A DNA stretch of 64,000 bases from Paenibacillus glucanolyticus NBRC 15330 (GCF_004000885.1 NZ_BIMC01000002.1:372001-436000), one strand, 5' to 3'; positions 45,318 to 54,888 are shown, counted from the first letter of the stretch. Numbers and translations: made by a program. Notes: generated from the sequence alone by a model not told the origin.

Positions 45318-46262
45318 GTGAAAAGACTGTATGGGCTCAAGCGGTATTTGAATATAGGATTACGTTTGGTTTTGATCTTCACCCTCATCGGTTTTGCTTA
45401 CCCTGGTGAGGCGCAGGCTGCTTCCTCCAAGTACAAAAAGTTTTTTGATATTAGCAGAAAGGGAGCCGTGGTCCCCGGCTTATCCGGAAACAAAGAATGG
45501 ATACCGCAGGGACTCGGCCTTGTGCCGAGCAAGAATTGGGTTATTATTTCTCATTATTGGGGCGATACAAAGAGCAAGCAGGCCAGCAGTATCTCGATCA
45601 CCAGCAGCAAAACCAACAAGCGAATCAAAACGCTCTATTTATATGAGAGCGGAAGCAATAAGCATACCGGTCATGTTGGCGGACTCGCCGTCAGCAAAAA
45701 TCATCTGTGGGTGGCGTCTGGCAAAAATGTGTACAAAATTCCGCTAAGCACCATCGAGGGCAAAAAAGATTACAGCCATGTTGTCATGACCCGATATGCG
45801 CTCGGTCATAAGGCATCTTATGCCACTTATTCCGACGGGATTCTATGGGTAGGTGAATATATGGATGGAGAGGATAAGGGCAGCAAGCAGTGTATACCCG
45901 GACCGAAGGGCAAGCTTCGAGGTTATAGATTGACTTCCGGCGATGACCTGCCGTCGAACCGGAAGGCGGCTTATACATGGAGCACGCCTGATCGTATCCA
46001 GGGTGCGGTTGTGACGAAATCCCGCGTATTGTACAGTCAGTCCTGCGGCCGCAACAATGCAAGCAAGCTGCTTATTTATACACGTGGGGCATCCGGCAAG
46101 GTCGCAGCTACCCCTTTGACCATGCCGCCCATGTCCGAGAATATTGCGATACGTGGCAATGATTTGTATGTTCTGTTTGAATCCGGTGCCCGGAAGTACA
46201 GAAATGGCGCATTACCGCTGAAGAACCTTTACATTGTGAATGCCAAGAAACTGAAGATTTGA
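45318..46262 (+). CDS. Secreted protein, probable beta-propeller-like
   Basis: 314 residues from GTG 45318 (AAGGAAG about 12 bases before). A signal peptide of about 35 residues ends near GEAQAAS. The mature part has repeated segments, such as HVGGLAVSKNHLWVASGKNVYKI and YATYSDGILWVGEYM, that look like propeller blades. Function unknown. Confidence 0.75.
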   Translation: MKRLYGLKRYLNIGLRLVLIFTLIGFAYPGEAQAASSKYKKFFDISRKGAVVPGLSGNKEWIPQGLGLVPSKNWVIISHYWGDTKSKQASSISITSSKTNKRIKTLYLYESGSNKHTGHVGGLAVSKNHLWVASGKNVYKIPLSTIEGKKDYSHVVMTRYALGHKASYATYSDGILWVGEYMDGEDKGSKQCIPGPKGKLRGYRLTSGDDLPSNRKAAYTWSTPDRIQGAVVTKSRVLYSQSCGRNNASKLLIYTRGASGKVAATPLTMPPMSENIAIRGNDLYVLFESGARKYRNGALPLKNLYIVNAKKLKI

Positions 46263-46268
46263 TACTGA

Positions 46269-46319
46269 ACAAGCAAAAGATCCCGACTCCGCTCAACGGA
46301 TAAGGGATCTTTTGCTTGT
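46269..46319. terminator. Bidirectional terminator
   Basis: Perfect stem ACAAGCAAAAGATCCC / GGGATCTTTTGCTTGT between convergent genes. Confidence 0.9.
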
Positions 46320-46358
46320 GATTCGAAAAACAGAACCATATACATGTTGCGGCACTGC

Positions 46359-46703
46359 TCAAACAGGCTGTTTGGATTCCGTGATCAGGCGCTTCAGCGA
46401 CTCCTGCTTCCATCTCGGAATACGCAGATGCTTGGCAGAGGGCGCCTTTTCTCCAAAGTAAACGATGCCTTGCTCTACCGTAGTGACTTTGTCTACATTC
46501 ACATAGCAGTTGCTGCCGACATGATAGAACTGTTTACCGGAGAGCAGGGATGCGATTTTGTCGGCAGTCATTCTCTTTTTAATATTATAGTTCCTGCCGT
46601 GAAAGCTGACCAAACCGTGTGATCCGGTTTTAAAGAACAGAATGTCTGTCTCCACCACGAAGTCCTCATACATGTTGCGGGATTCCGATACGTGCTTCAT
46701 CAT
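46359..46703 (-). CDS. Stand-alone LytTR DNA-binding protein
   Basis: 114 residues with GGGGGAAG before the paired ATGs (46703/46700). Almost the whole protein is a LytTR domain: a beta start (DILFFKTGSHGLVSFHG), ADKIASLLSGKQFYHVGSNCYVNVDKVTTVE and the Arg-rich end. There is no receiver domain, so it must be controlled by expression or partners. The promoter is overlapped by a perfect cre site, tying it to carbon status. Confidence 0.85.
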   Translation of the reverse strand: MMKHVSESRNMYEDFVVETDILFFKTGSHGLVSFHGRNYNIKKRMTADKIASLLSGKQFYHVGSNCYVNVDKVTTVEQGIVYFGEKAPSAKHLRIPRWKQESLKRLITESKQPV

Positions 46704-46732
46704 TCTGCTTCCCCCTTTGTCAAGATCAACAA

Positions 46733-46775
46733 TTGATAACGCTTACATTCTAACATGTTTTCCGCAGGGTTTAAA
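46733..46775 (-). promoter_or_regulatory. LytTR gene promoter with a perfect cre site
   Basis: Minus strand TTTAAA (46775-46770), 17-base spacer, TG-extended TAGAAT (46752-46747). TTGATAACGCTTACAT (46733-46748) matches the cre consensus at all 16 positions and overlaps the -10 box and start site, so CcpA should repress. Confidence 0.8.
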
Positions 46776-46795
46776 GAACTTTTTATTTTGGCATG

Positions 46796-46830
46796 ATAAA
46801 AGCCCCGCACCACGAGGGTGCAGGGCTTGG
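46796..46830 (-). terminator. Terminator of the parvulin gene
   Basis: Minus strand AAGCCCTGCACC / GGTGCGGGGCTT stem (one bulge), then TTTATC. Confidence 0.8.
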
Positions 46831-46837
46831 TCAATCT

Positions 46838-48037
46838 TTAGGGTGCAGCAGGTGCTTCCGGTGTCTCTGTTGCAGGATCTGCCGGCGCTACTTCCTCCAG
46901 CGTGTTGGTGATGGTTGCTTTGTCTTTCAACTCTTGAATGTAAGCGGAAGATTCCTGGTAAACTTTTTGATTCTCAAGCTGTTTACGGATTTCATCCTTC
47001 TTGTCTTCCAGAGTAGGATTCGTAGCTTCCTTGCGATCGGTAAGCTTGATAATATGATAACCGAAGGAGCTCTTCACCGGGTCGCTGATTTCATCCTTCT
47101 TCAATTTGAAGGCTGCTTCTTCAAAAGCAGGATCCATCTCGCCGCGTCCGAAGAAGTCCAGGTCACCGCCTGTGTCCTTGGTAGCGTCTTGATTTTTCTC
47201 TTTGGCGATTGCCGCGAAATCAGCGCCATCCTTAAGCTGCTTCACAATCTCATCGGCTTCTTCTTTGGTTTCAACCAGGATATGAGAAGCGCGAACCTGT
47301 TCAGGTGTAGCAAAGGATTCTTTGTTCTGATCATAAATGGTTTTGATCTCTTCGTCCGTTACTTTGATTTTGTCGCCCATCAGTTTTTTGAGTTCGACTT
47401 GGGTTTTGGTCTGCCCTTTCAGATCCTCAAGTGTCATTCCCGATTGCTGAAGGGCCATATTGAATTGATCTTCGGATGGGAAGGATGCCTTGAGAGCGTC
47501 AACTTCTTCATTCACTTCCGCGTCCGTCACGGTAATGGACTGCTTGGCCAGTTCCTGCTTAATCAGCTCTTCCGTGATCATGGAATTTACGGTTTGTACC
47601 CCGCCCGCTTCAACAAGCTCATTGTACAGGGTATCCTTCGTAATCTTGACGTCATTGACTTTGGCCACTGCCTCGTTACCGGATCCCTTGGCAAATGGAG
47701 GTACTATCAGGACTACGATCAACGCTGCCGCGAGTACCAGTGAAGCGATCATCCAGCCTTTGCTTCCATTACCGCTATCACCAGCCGGAGGCTGCTCATC
47801 GTGCAGGGGCTGCTCGGGCTGATCCTCTGAATGCATGACAGCAACCGGAGACAGGGGCTGATCGCTCTCTTCCTTATAAGGTTCACTGGATTCAGGATAG
47901 GTTGAATCCGAATCTATTCTTTCCTCTTCATTAGACAAGTCGCCCGGTTCTTGGGGGATAATCTCTTTCTCTTGGGCTTGTCCCTGTTCATCCTCGGGTT
48001 GCCCCGGGTGGTTTGGCTGCAAATCGTTATCTTTCAT
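46838..48037 (-). CDS. Membrane-anchored parvulin-type peptidyl-prolyl isomerase
   Basis: 399 residues. The first 90 or so are cytoplasmic and very acidic (Glu/Gln/Pro-rich). A helix (about 95-115, MIASLVLAAALIVVLIVPP) anchors the protein. A SurA_N-like chaperone part follows, then the parvulin domain: RASHILVETKEEADEIVKQL, FFGRGEMDPAFEEAAF and SFGYHIIKL. It should help fold exported proteins like PrsA, but is fixed by a helix, not a lipid. The acidic N-terminal tail is unusual. Confidence 0.9.
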   Translation of the reverse strand: MKDNDLQPNHPGQPEDEQGQAQEKEIIPQEPGDLSNEEERIDSDSTYPESSEPYKEESDQPLSPVAVMHSEDQPEQPLHDEQPPAGDSGNGSKGWMIASLVLAAALIVVLIVPPFAKGSGNEAVAKVNDVKITKDTLYNELVEAGGVQTVNSMITEELIKQELAKQSITVTDAEVNEEVDALKASFPSEDQFNMALQQSGMTLEDLKGQTKTQVELKKLMGDKIKVTDEEIKTIYDQNKESFATPEQVRASHILVETKEEADEIVKQLKDGADFAAIAKEKNQDATKDTGGDLDFFGRGEMDPAFEEAAFKLKKDEISDPVKSSFGYHIIKLTDRKEATNPTLEDKKDEIRKQLENQKVYQESSAYIQELKDKATITNTLEEVAPADPATETPEAPAAP

Positions 48038-48215
48038 TTAATGATTGACTCCCTTCGACTGCATATAATAATGAGTTGGTTCATTCTTTAATCACTTTAC
48101 CAGATAAGCTTTTGGTTTACCTTAAGAAAAAATAAAAATTGAAAATATAATTGAAAGCCCTTGATTTGAATACAACTGATTATAACTCTTTGAAAAAAGT
48201 GCACCCATGTGCTGG

Positions 48216-49283
48216 TTACAGTATAAGCATTCCCGCTATGCCGCATGCAATACCAAGCAAGACTACAGACGAAACCACAAACCATATGACCTTTCTCGGG
48301 AACGAACGTCTTACCATGAGAAGGGAGGGAAGGCTGATGGCCGGCAAAGTAAGGAGCAGCGCTGCTGCGGGGCCGGCTCCAAGCCCTGCTGCCATGAAGG
48401 CTTGAATGATCGGGATTTCGGCGGCAGTCGGAATGACAAAGAGCATCCCCATGACGGCAAAGAAAATGACAGCCAGCATGCTGTTCCCGGCTGCTGTTCC
48501 CAGGTGAGGGAACATCCAGACTTGCAGCGCGCCAAGCAGCAGGACTGCGATAAAATAAGCCGGAACCACGCGAATGAGCATATTGCCGATGCTGGCGAGC
48601 CAGCGTTTCCACAGTGGGCGATCGTCTTGCAGATCGGTGCTCGGCGGTGTGTCGATCTCCACCGGCTCCGATTCTTTGGCAAAGCGGTTTGCCAAGTAGC
48701 TGACGCCAAAGGTTAGAAGGATGCCAAAGACCAGTCGCAGCAAGGTGAATTTCCAGGATAGAACAAACGTCATAAAGACGAGTGTTGCCGGATTAATGGT
48801 TGGATTACCGATCCAGAACGCAAGTGCAGACCCTACAGATACCTTTTTCTTGCGTAGACCGATGGCGATAGGCGCGGCACAGCAGGAGCACATCATGCCT
48901 GGAATGGATGCAATCCCTCCTATCGCCGTACTGCCAAAGGTCGATTTGCCGAGAACGCGAAGGAGCCACTGGGAGGGCAGCAGGGACTGGACTAATGTGC
49001 CAAGCAGAATGCCCAGTACGGCTGCTTTCCAGACGGCTTTGAAATAAGTGATGGCATAATCCCAGGCAGCTTGCCATGAAGGGGTGGCACCGCTATCCAT
49101 GCCTAGTATGGATGAGCCGATACTGTGCTCGACAATCGCCTTGAGTGCTTTATCGTAATAAGGCCACCACTTCACATAGGTCAGACCGGTTGCTGCAATT
49201 ATAATGAAGATTGTGATGAACCAGATGGTTTTTCTGCGATTCGAATGATCAAAGGCCATTCTACCGTCGCTTGAGTGATTCAT
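48216..49283 (-). CDS. Permease of the ArsP/YraQ (UPF0718) family
   Basis: 355 residues, GGGGGAG before the ATG; eight to ten membrane segments. SIPGMMCSCCAAPIAIGLRK contains the conserved Cys cluster of this family, and the paired NPTINPATLVFM motif follows. Members export organoarsenicals (ArsP) or are uncharacterised permeases. No arsR or arsenic genes are near, so substrate is left open. Confidence 0.85.
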   Translation of the reverse strand: MNHSSDGRMAFDHSNRRKTIWFITIFIIIAATGLTYVKWWPYYDKALKAIVEHSIGSSILGMDSGATPSWQAAWDYAITYFKAVWKAAVLGILLGTLVQSLLPSQWLLRVLGKSTFGSTAIGGIASIPGMMCSCCAAPIAIGLRKKKVSVGSALAFWIGNPTINPATLVFMTFVLSWKFTLLRLVFGILLTFGVSYLANRFAKESEPVEIDTPPSTDLQDDRPLWKRWLASIGNMLIRVVPAYFIAVLLLGALQVWMFPHLGTAAGNSMLAVIFFAVMGMLFVIPTAAEIPIIQAFMAAGLGAGPAAALLLTLPAISLPSLLMVRRSFPRKVIWFVVSSVVLLGIACGIAGMLIL

Positions 49284-49582
49284 AATTCGTACTCCCCCGA
49301 TATATCGTGAAATTATTTACATATCCAATCTAATAGTATATCACAATGTGGACTTGTCGTAGAGAGATTTTCCCGGGAATTGCAAGAAATAGGAAGATCA
49401 TTAGACTTGCGGCAGCTGATTTCATATAATATAAGTATTGTGTGCATAAATGAAGTGATTGGCAAAGATTAATATTAGATGATCCCCGGAGTAGATGAGA
49501 CGTATTTCGAGCATCCGTGCCGGGGTTGTTGCACGTGCTCTTGCAATATATCAAAATTTAGATGATGAAGGGACGACCTGTG

Positions 49583-50635
49583 ATGACTCAATCGGAGAAA
49601 ATAAAATTAACTTCCTATTCCTCTAAAGGAGGATGCGGCTGCAAAATTGGTCCTGCGGATCTGGCTCAGGTCATTCGCAAGCTCCCCCAAGCGGAACCCA
49701 ATCCGAATCTGCTGGTTGGTCTGGATACGAGCGATGATGCAGGTGTATACCGTCTTACCGATGATTTGGCTATGGTCCAGACGGTTGATTTCTTTACACC
49801 GATCGTGGATGACCCTTATGATTTCGGTCAAGTGGCAGCGGCCAATGCAATCAGCGATATCTATGCGATGGGAGGCAAGCCGCTAACGGCATTGAATATT
49901 GTGGCATTTCCGATCTCAACGCTCGATAAGCAGGTGTTGACCGATATTTTGAGAGGTGCTGGGGATAAACTGAAAGAAGCGGGTGTAACACTGGTAGGTG
50001 GACACTCCATTGATGATAAAGAGCCGAAATTCGGCCTTGCCGTAACAGGTACCGTACATCCTGACAAAGTGAGAACGAATGCGGGAGCCAAGCCGGGCGA
50101 TGTGCTGATTCTTACAAAGCCCATAGGTGTCGGTATCCTTACGAGCTCCATTAAGAAAGACCTGTTAAGTGATGAGGAGATCCGCCGGGTTACCGCCGTA
50201 ATGGCAGCACTCAACAAGACCGCTGCCGAAATGATGGAATCGTATAACGTTCACGCGTGCACCGATGTGACCGGATTCGGGCTGCTTGGCCATACACTCG
50301 AAATGGCAAAAGGAAGCGGGACGGGGATACGCATTTCCAAGTCCTCTGTACCTGTCCTGGAGCGAGTTAGAGAAATGGCCGAGGGTGGTGTCATTCCGGG
50401 TGGGACAAAAAACAACTATGATCACGTGAAGGACGATGTTGATTTTCCGGACGATATGGATCAGATCGACAAGTGGATACTGTGTGATGCGGTAACTTCG
50501 GGTGGACTTCTTATCGCCGTTGACGGCTCTCAGGCGGATCAGCTTCTAATGGAGCTTCGGCAAGCCGGGCTGGAAGCGGGAAGTGTCGGCAAGGTCGTAA
50601 ACGATCATCCGTCCCGCATTGTCGTTGAGTTGTAA
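49583..50635 (+). CDS. selD: Selenide, water dikinase
   Basis: 350 residues from ATG 49583 (AAGGG upstream; an ATG at 49562 lacks a ribosome site). The active-site loop GGCGCKIGP has Cys18, Cys20 and Lys21; the catalytic position is Cys, not selenocysteine. The Mg-binding Asp (GLDTSDDAGV) and DFFTPIVDDPYDFG are conserved. It makes selenophosphate from selenide and ATP. mnmH is directly downstream, so the product is used for tRNA selenation here. Confidence 0.96.
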   Translation: MTQSEKIKLTSYSSKGGCGCKIGPADLAQVIRKLPQAEPNPNLLVGLDTSDDAGVYRLTDDLAMVQTVDFFTPIVDDPYDFGQVAAANAISDIYAMGGKPLTALNIVAFPISTLDKQVLTDILRGAGDKLKEAGVTLVGGHSIDDKEPKFGLAVTGTVHPDKVRTNAGAKPGDVLILTKPIGVGILTSSIKKDLLSDEEIRRVTAVMAALNKTAAEMMESYNVHACTDVTGFGLLGHTLEMAKGSGTGIRISKSSVPVLERVREMAEGGVIPGGTKNNYDHVKDDVDFPDDMDQIDKWILCDAVTSGGLLIAVDGSQADQLLMELRQAGLEAGSVGKVVNDHPSRIVVEL

Positions 50636-50676
50636 GTGAGCCTTTTTTTTGGGATCAATAAAGGAGCGAGCAGACC

Positions 50677-51729
50677 ATGTTTCAAGACATCAGCGTTAAC
50701 GAGTTATTGGAGCTTCAGAATAAAAAGAAGATGACATTAATCGATGTCCGTTCCCCGTCGGAATACAGGGATTCAACGATCCCGGGAAGCCTGAACATTC
50801 CGGTCTTTAATGACGAAGAACGGGCGGAGATTGGCACCATCTATAAGCAGGTAGGCGTAGACGCGGCTAAAGAGCGCGGACTTGCCATTATGTCGGCCAA
50901 GCTTCCCGCCTTCGTTAAGCAATTCAAGGAAATTGACGGTGATAAAGCAGTTTATTGCTGGCGTGGGGGCATGCGCAGCCGGACAGCGGCAACCGTGCTC
51001 TCCCTGATGGATATCCATGTCAGCCGGATTACTGGCGGGATTAAGGCTTATCGAAAGTATGTGCTGGATACGCTTGAACATAAGACATTAGAGGCCGAAG
51101 CGTTTGTTCTGCATGGTTTGACGGGAACGGGCAAGACGGCCGTGCTCAGGCAGCTTCAGCAGGAGGGGTATCCTGTCGTTGACCTGGAAGGGCTGGCAGG
51201 TCATCGCGGCTCGATATTTGGCCATATCGGTTTACAGGCCAGCAATCAAAAGACCTTTGATTCGGAATTGGTTGAACGACTGAAGCAAGTGGAGTCGGCC
51301 CCTTACGTGTTATTCGAAGCCGAGAGCAAGCGGATTGGCAAAATCGTTGTACCCGACTTCCTTATGGAGAAGAAGGAGTCCGGCGTAGCTATCGTACTTG
51401 AACTGCCGATGGAAGAGCGTGTTCGCCAGATCATGGAGGACTACAATCCCGCTGCATACAAAGAACAGTATTTGGCGGCTTTCCAATTGATTAAAAACAG
51501 GATCCATACTCCTGTTGCTGCTGAGATCGGGAGGTCGCTGGAGGAGGGACGGTTTCCACAGGGAATCCGGATGCTGCTTGAGCATTATTATGATCCCAAG
51601 TATAACCATACCTCCAGTCAATATGAAGATGCCTCGCCTATCGTTGTCTCAGTGGATAAAGTAGAGGAAGCCGTGAAAGCCGTAAAAGAAATATTGCGGA
51701 ATCAGATGCTGCAGAAGACCGGCACGTAA
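50677..51729 (+). CDS. mnmH: tRNA 2-selenouridine synthase
   Basis: 350 residues, AAGGAGCG upstream. The N-terminal rhodanese domain has its catalytic Cys94 in VYCWRGGMRS. The C-terminal half has a P-loop GLTGTGKT (147-154). This two-domain layout is specific to MnmH (SelU, YbbB), which replaces sulfur by selenium at wobble U34 of certain tRNAs. It pairs with selD 41 bases upstream. Confidence 0.95.
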   Translation: MFQDISVNELLELQNKKKMTLIDVRSPSEYRDSTIPGSLNIPVFNDEERAEIGTIYKQVGVDAAKERGLAIMSAKLPAFVKQFKEIDGDKAVYCWRGGMRSRTAATVLSLMDIHVSRITGGIKAYRKYVLDTLEHKTLEAEAFVLHGLTGTGKTAVLRQLQQEGYPVVDLEGLAGHRGSIFGHIGLQASNQKTFDSELVERLKQVESAPYVLFEAESKRIGKIVVPDFLMEKKESGVAIVLELPMEERVRQIMEDYNPAAYKEQYLAAFQLIKNRIHTPVAAEIGRSLEEGRFPQGIRMLLEHYYDPKYNHTSSQYEDASPIVVSVDKVEEAVKAVKEILRNQMLQKTGT

Positions 51730-51766
51730 TCATTCGTATAATCCGAGAGGATAAGGAGGATCCATT

Positions 51767-51961
51767 GTGGTTCTGTATTTAATCGTGATTACTTTGGCTT
51801 TGATCGGCGGCATTGCGACGCTGCTTGTTGGTTTTTCCCAGGAAAACCGCAAGTCGAATCCAGCGTATGAAAGTAAAACCAAAGCTAATATTACCAAGCT
51901 GATCGTCATCTATGTGTTGGCCTTGATCGCATTTATTGTGATTTGGTCACTATTCGATTAG
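51767..51961 (+). CDS. Small two-helix membrane protein
   Basis: 64 residues from GTG 51767 with an ideal AAGGAGGA. Helices at about residues 2-20 and 43-62 are joined by a polar loop (SQENRKSNPAYESKTKAN). Function unknown; possibly co-transcribed with selD-mnmH. Confidence 0.7.
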   Translation: MVLYLIVITLALIGGIATLLVGFSQENRKSNPAYESKTKANITKLIVIYVLALIAFIVIWSLFD

Positions 51962-51970
51962 AAAAAACAG

Positions 51971-52024
51971 ATCGCCCCTGACCAAGAGCTGGATACCTGA
52001 CGTATCGCTTTTGGCAGGGGCGAT
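51971..52024. terminator. Bidirectional terminator
   Basis: ATCGCCCCTG / CAGGGGCGAT stem flanked by A-rich and T-rich ends, between convergent genes. Confidence 0.85.
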
Positions 52025-52047
52025 TTCTTTGAGATGAAAGGCTTTCT

Positions 52048-52692
52048 TTAAATAGACGAAAGGGCTTCGGATATGGGCGAATCGCCTGCGATCAGATCGA
52101 AGGAACGCCGGAAGGTGTTCTCTTCATCCAGGGATAACAGAATCGTGCTTGCTACATCCTCCCGCGGAATGGAGCCGCTATGGATGTCCTCGGCAGCGGT
52201 GATACGGCCTGTACCGGGTTCATTCAGAAGTCCTCCTGGACGAATAATCGTATAGGAGAGGCTGCTGCTGCGCAGGATCTGATCCGCATAATGCTTGGCT
52301 GCATAATAGGGCTTGATTTTTTCATTCCAGGACTCCCGGTTGTGGGCCTGTATGGCGCTAACCATAATGAAGCGTGAGACATGTGCCTGCTCGGCAGCCT
52401 CGATCATTTTTGCAGCCCCATCCAGATCAATTAAGAGAGTTTTATCGTAACCGGTTGCACCGCCTGAACCGGCGGCAAATACAATGGCTTGGCAATCCTG
52501 CGCGGCCTGTGCAAGCTCATCAACCGCTCCTTCCAGATTAGCAAGGACGGTTTCGATTCCGGCATTTTCGAAATATCGTGCCTGCTCCTCTTTTCGAACC
52601 ATCGCTTTTACGGTGTAGGCTTCATGATCTTGAAGCAGGTGTGTAAGGTGTTTTCCGATTTGACCATTCGCACCGACTACTAGAACCTTCAT
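52048..52692 (-). CDS. NAD(P)-binding SDR-like protein (YwnB/YhfK type)
   Basis: 214 residues from ATG 52692 (AAAGGAG upstream). The atypical short-chain dehydrogenase loop is VVGANGQIGKHL, with FAAGSGGATG, VSRFIMVSA and the Tyr-x3-Lys-like YYAAKHYAD. It fits the NAD(P)H-binding NmrA/YwnB-like group. Role unknown. Confidence 0.85.
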   Translation of the reverse strand: MKVLVVGANGQIGKHLTHLLQDHEAYTVKAMVRKEEQARYFENAGIETVLANLEGAVDELAQAAQDCQAIVFAAGSGGATGYDKTLLIDLDGAAKMIEAAEQAHVSRFIMVSAIQAHNRESWNEKIKPYYAAKHYADQILRSSSLSYTIIRPGGLLNEPGTGRITAAEDIHSGSIPREDVASTILLSLDEENTFRRSFDLIAGDSPISEALSSI

Positions 52693-52873
52693 AGGACAAA
52701 CTCCTTTATCGTTAAAATTTATCATATTAGAGTAATAATACCAAATTTAGCATAACCTAAGGGAAATTTCTTGGGAATCAGCGCTGGACTTTTCTTTATC
52801 TCTGGAAAATGATATTATCTTGTTTTCACCCAAGTCATATAGATTTGAAACAACGCAAAGGAGAAAAGAGAGT

Positions 52874-53539
52874 TTGAGCGGACAGATGAATTGGGCTTCA
52901 GGAAGACAACGCTGGATTTTCTTTATATCACTCATCAGCTTCGTAGGATTTATCATAATGGCCGCATTGGTTAAGTTTCAGCTCTTGGCTCCACTCGATC
53001 TGGCCATCATAACCTCAATACAGAACCTGGAGCATCCATTCATTACGGATATCGCAATAGGCCTCTCATTTATAGGCTCGATCGGTCCGGTTACTGTATT
53101 GTGTCTTATCGTAATCGCCGTGCTATATTGGGTATTGAGGCGTCGCACGGAGATTCTTCTACTTATTGTAGTCGTATTCGGTTCATCTATTCTTAATCTA
53201 TTATTAAAATTTATTTTTCAACGGGTGAGGCCGGATATCCACCGCCTGGTTGAAATTACGGGATACAGCTTTCCTAGCGGGCATTCGATGGGTGCTTTTT
53301 CCTTCTATAGCGTGCTGGCATATTTGTTGTGGAGACATATAGACAGCAGGACAGGAAGAGGAGTATTAATCGCCTTTGCAATCATCATGATTCTAAGCAT
53401 TGGGCTTAGCAGGATATATCTGGGTGTTCACTATCCAAGCGACATCCTCGGGGGCTATTTGGCTTCCTGCGCATGGGTTAGTTTTATGGTCCGATATTAT
53501 GAGAGAAGAATGGGGAAGCGGGCCTTCCCGGATGCGTGA
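52874..53539 (+). CDS. PAP2-family phosphatase
   Basis: About 221 residues from TTG 52874 (AAAGGAG upstream). Five or six membrane segments. The three catalytic motifs are intact: KFIFQRVRPD, PSGHSMGA and SRIYLGVHYPSD. Such proteins dephosphorylate membrane lipids such as undecaprenyl pyrophosphate or phosphatidylglycerol phosphate. Confidence 0.9.
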   Translation: MSGQMNWASGRQRWIFFISLISFVGFIIMAALVKFQLLAPLDLAIITSIQNLEHPFITDIAIGLSFIGSIGPVTVLCLIVIAVLYWVLRRRTEILLLIVVVFGSSILNLLLKFIFQRVRPDIHRLVEITGYSFPSGHSMGAFSFYSVLAYLLWRHIDSRTGRGVLIAFAIIMILSIGLSRIYLGVHYPSDILGGYLASCAWVSFMVRYYERRMGKRAFPDA

Positions 53540-53667
53540 ACGTCATGTCGGCCTGCATCACTTTGGAAAAGTAAGGGTAATTCATGGAATAGCGGTTTAA
53601 GCGGAGGAGTATGTATCATGGTGTGTAAGCATAGATTTGAATTTGGGTTATGTAAGGAGGGCTGTCT

Positions 53668-54726
53668 ATGGCATTTGGAGCAAGAATGTTCAAAACCGGC
53701 CTAGCCGTAACGCTGGCTCTTTATTTGGCTATGCTGTTTGATTTTCAATCCCCTGTTGTAGCCGCCATAGCCGCGATTTTTGCGATGCAGCCGTCTATCT
53801 ATCGGTCGTGGAGATATTTTCTGGACCAACTGCAGACGAGTACGCTTGGGGCGATACTGGCGATGCTCGGAGGATATTTTTTATCCAATCAACCGATTTC
53901 GGTCGGTCTGGTATGTATTTTAGTGATCATGATCTGCATGAAATTAAAAATGGGAGAGACGATCGGTCTCACCTTGGTTACGGTTATATCCGTAATGGAA
54001 GCTTCCGGTCAATGGGACTTTGCACTCAACCGGTTTATTCTCACGATCATCGGCATCGTATCTGCTTTCCTTATTAATATTCTCGTATTTCCTCCAAAGC
54101 CGAAGGAGCAGTACATTAAACGGATTCATATTGTCTTCGGCAAAATGTCGCTGCTGCTGCGGACGGCCATTTCCCACGAGATGAAGGATTCGGTCTACCG
54201 TGCGGAGAAGAAGGAACTTGAAACAGCAATCAAATCGTTGTCGGACAAATACAATTTGTTTGAGGAGGAGCAGAAGAAGCTGAAGCGAGCCAAGTATAGT
54301 CAAGCTAGACAGCTTGTTGTGTATAAGCAGCTGCTCCAATCCCTTCGTAAAGGATATGAAGTGCTGGACGCCGTGGAGAATCATTACTTCCAGGCGGAAC
54401 GGTCGGAACTGATCGATGAGCAATTTGATAGCAATCTGGAGCGGCTGATGAAGTACCATGAGCATATTCTATGGAAGTTCGAAGGAAAGCTGAAGCCGAA
54501 TGAGGACGAGGCGGAGACCATGGCCGAGAACAATGAAGCGTTTATGGAGCAAGTGATGTGCGGACCGGGCGCAGATCCTGGCGGGCTTCGGCTGTCGGTT
54601 GTGGCTGCCTCCATGTATGATTACGGTTATCAACTTGACCGGTTGAATCGGGTGGCGGATCAAATCAGCCGTGTCGTGGAGGACAAGGAACAGGAAGAAG
54701 CCTTGTTCTCCTGGTTGAGAAAATAA
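53668..54726 (+). CDS. Aromatic acid exporter (ArAE_1/DUF939)-family protein
   Basis: 352 residues, AAGGAGG upstream. The N-terminal half is hydrophobic with about six segments (LAVTLALYLAMLFDF, ILTIIGIVSAFLINILVFPP). The C-terminal half (from about residue 150) is a long, charged, coiled-coil-like cytoplasmic part. This matches the Firmicute FUSC/ArAE branch. Export of organic acids is inferred from the family. Confidence 0.85.
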   Translation: MAFGARMFKTGLAVTLALYLAMLFDFQSPVVAAIAAIFAMQPSIYRSWRYFLDQLQTSTLGAILAMLGGYFLSNQPISVGLVCILVIMICMKLKMGETIGLTLVTVISVMEASGQWDFALNRFILTIIGIVSAFLINILVFPPKPKEQYIKRIHIVFGKMSLLLRTAISHEMKDSVYRAEKKELETAIKSLSDKYNLFEEEQKKLKRAKYSQARQLVVYKQLLQSLRKGYEVLDAVENHYFQAERSELIDEQFDSNLERLMKYHEHILWKFEGKLKPNEDEAETMAENNEAFMEQVMCGPGADPGGLRLSVVAASMYDYGYQLDRLNRVADQISRVVEDKEQEEALFSWLRK

Positions 54727-54867
54727 GCATATCAAACGATATGAAGGGGCCGATCAAGACTCGCTTTTGATCAGCCGTTATGACCAACATGCGGATGGCA
54801 GGAGCTTTCTTGGCAAGCCCAATCGGACATGGTATGGTAGATGAACCACACGATATGAATGCAAAAA

Positions 54868-54888
54868 AACCGGCCATTCAGGCCGGTT
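54868..54888 (-). terminator. Hairpin with T tract on the minus strand
   Basis: AACCGGCC / GGCCGGTT (5-base loop), preceded by seven A on the plus strand. No minus-strand gene ends here, so it may serve antisense transcripts or act bidirectionally. Confidence 0.55.

Noticed and set aside
46793..47743. 316-codon plus-strand frame, Phe/Leu-rich
   Set aside because: It is a shadow of the parvulin gene on the other strand; the parvulin motifs decide.
48216..49283. Arsenic resistance permease
   Set aside because: The family fits ArsP, but no arsR, arsC or other arsenic gene is near, so the substrate was left open.
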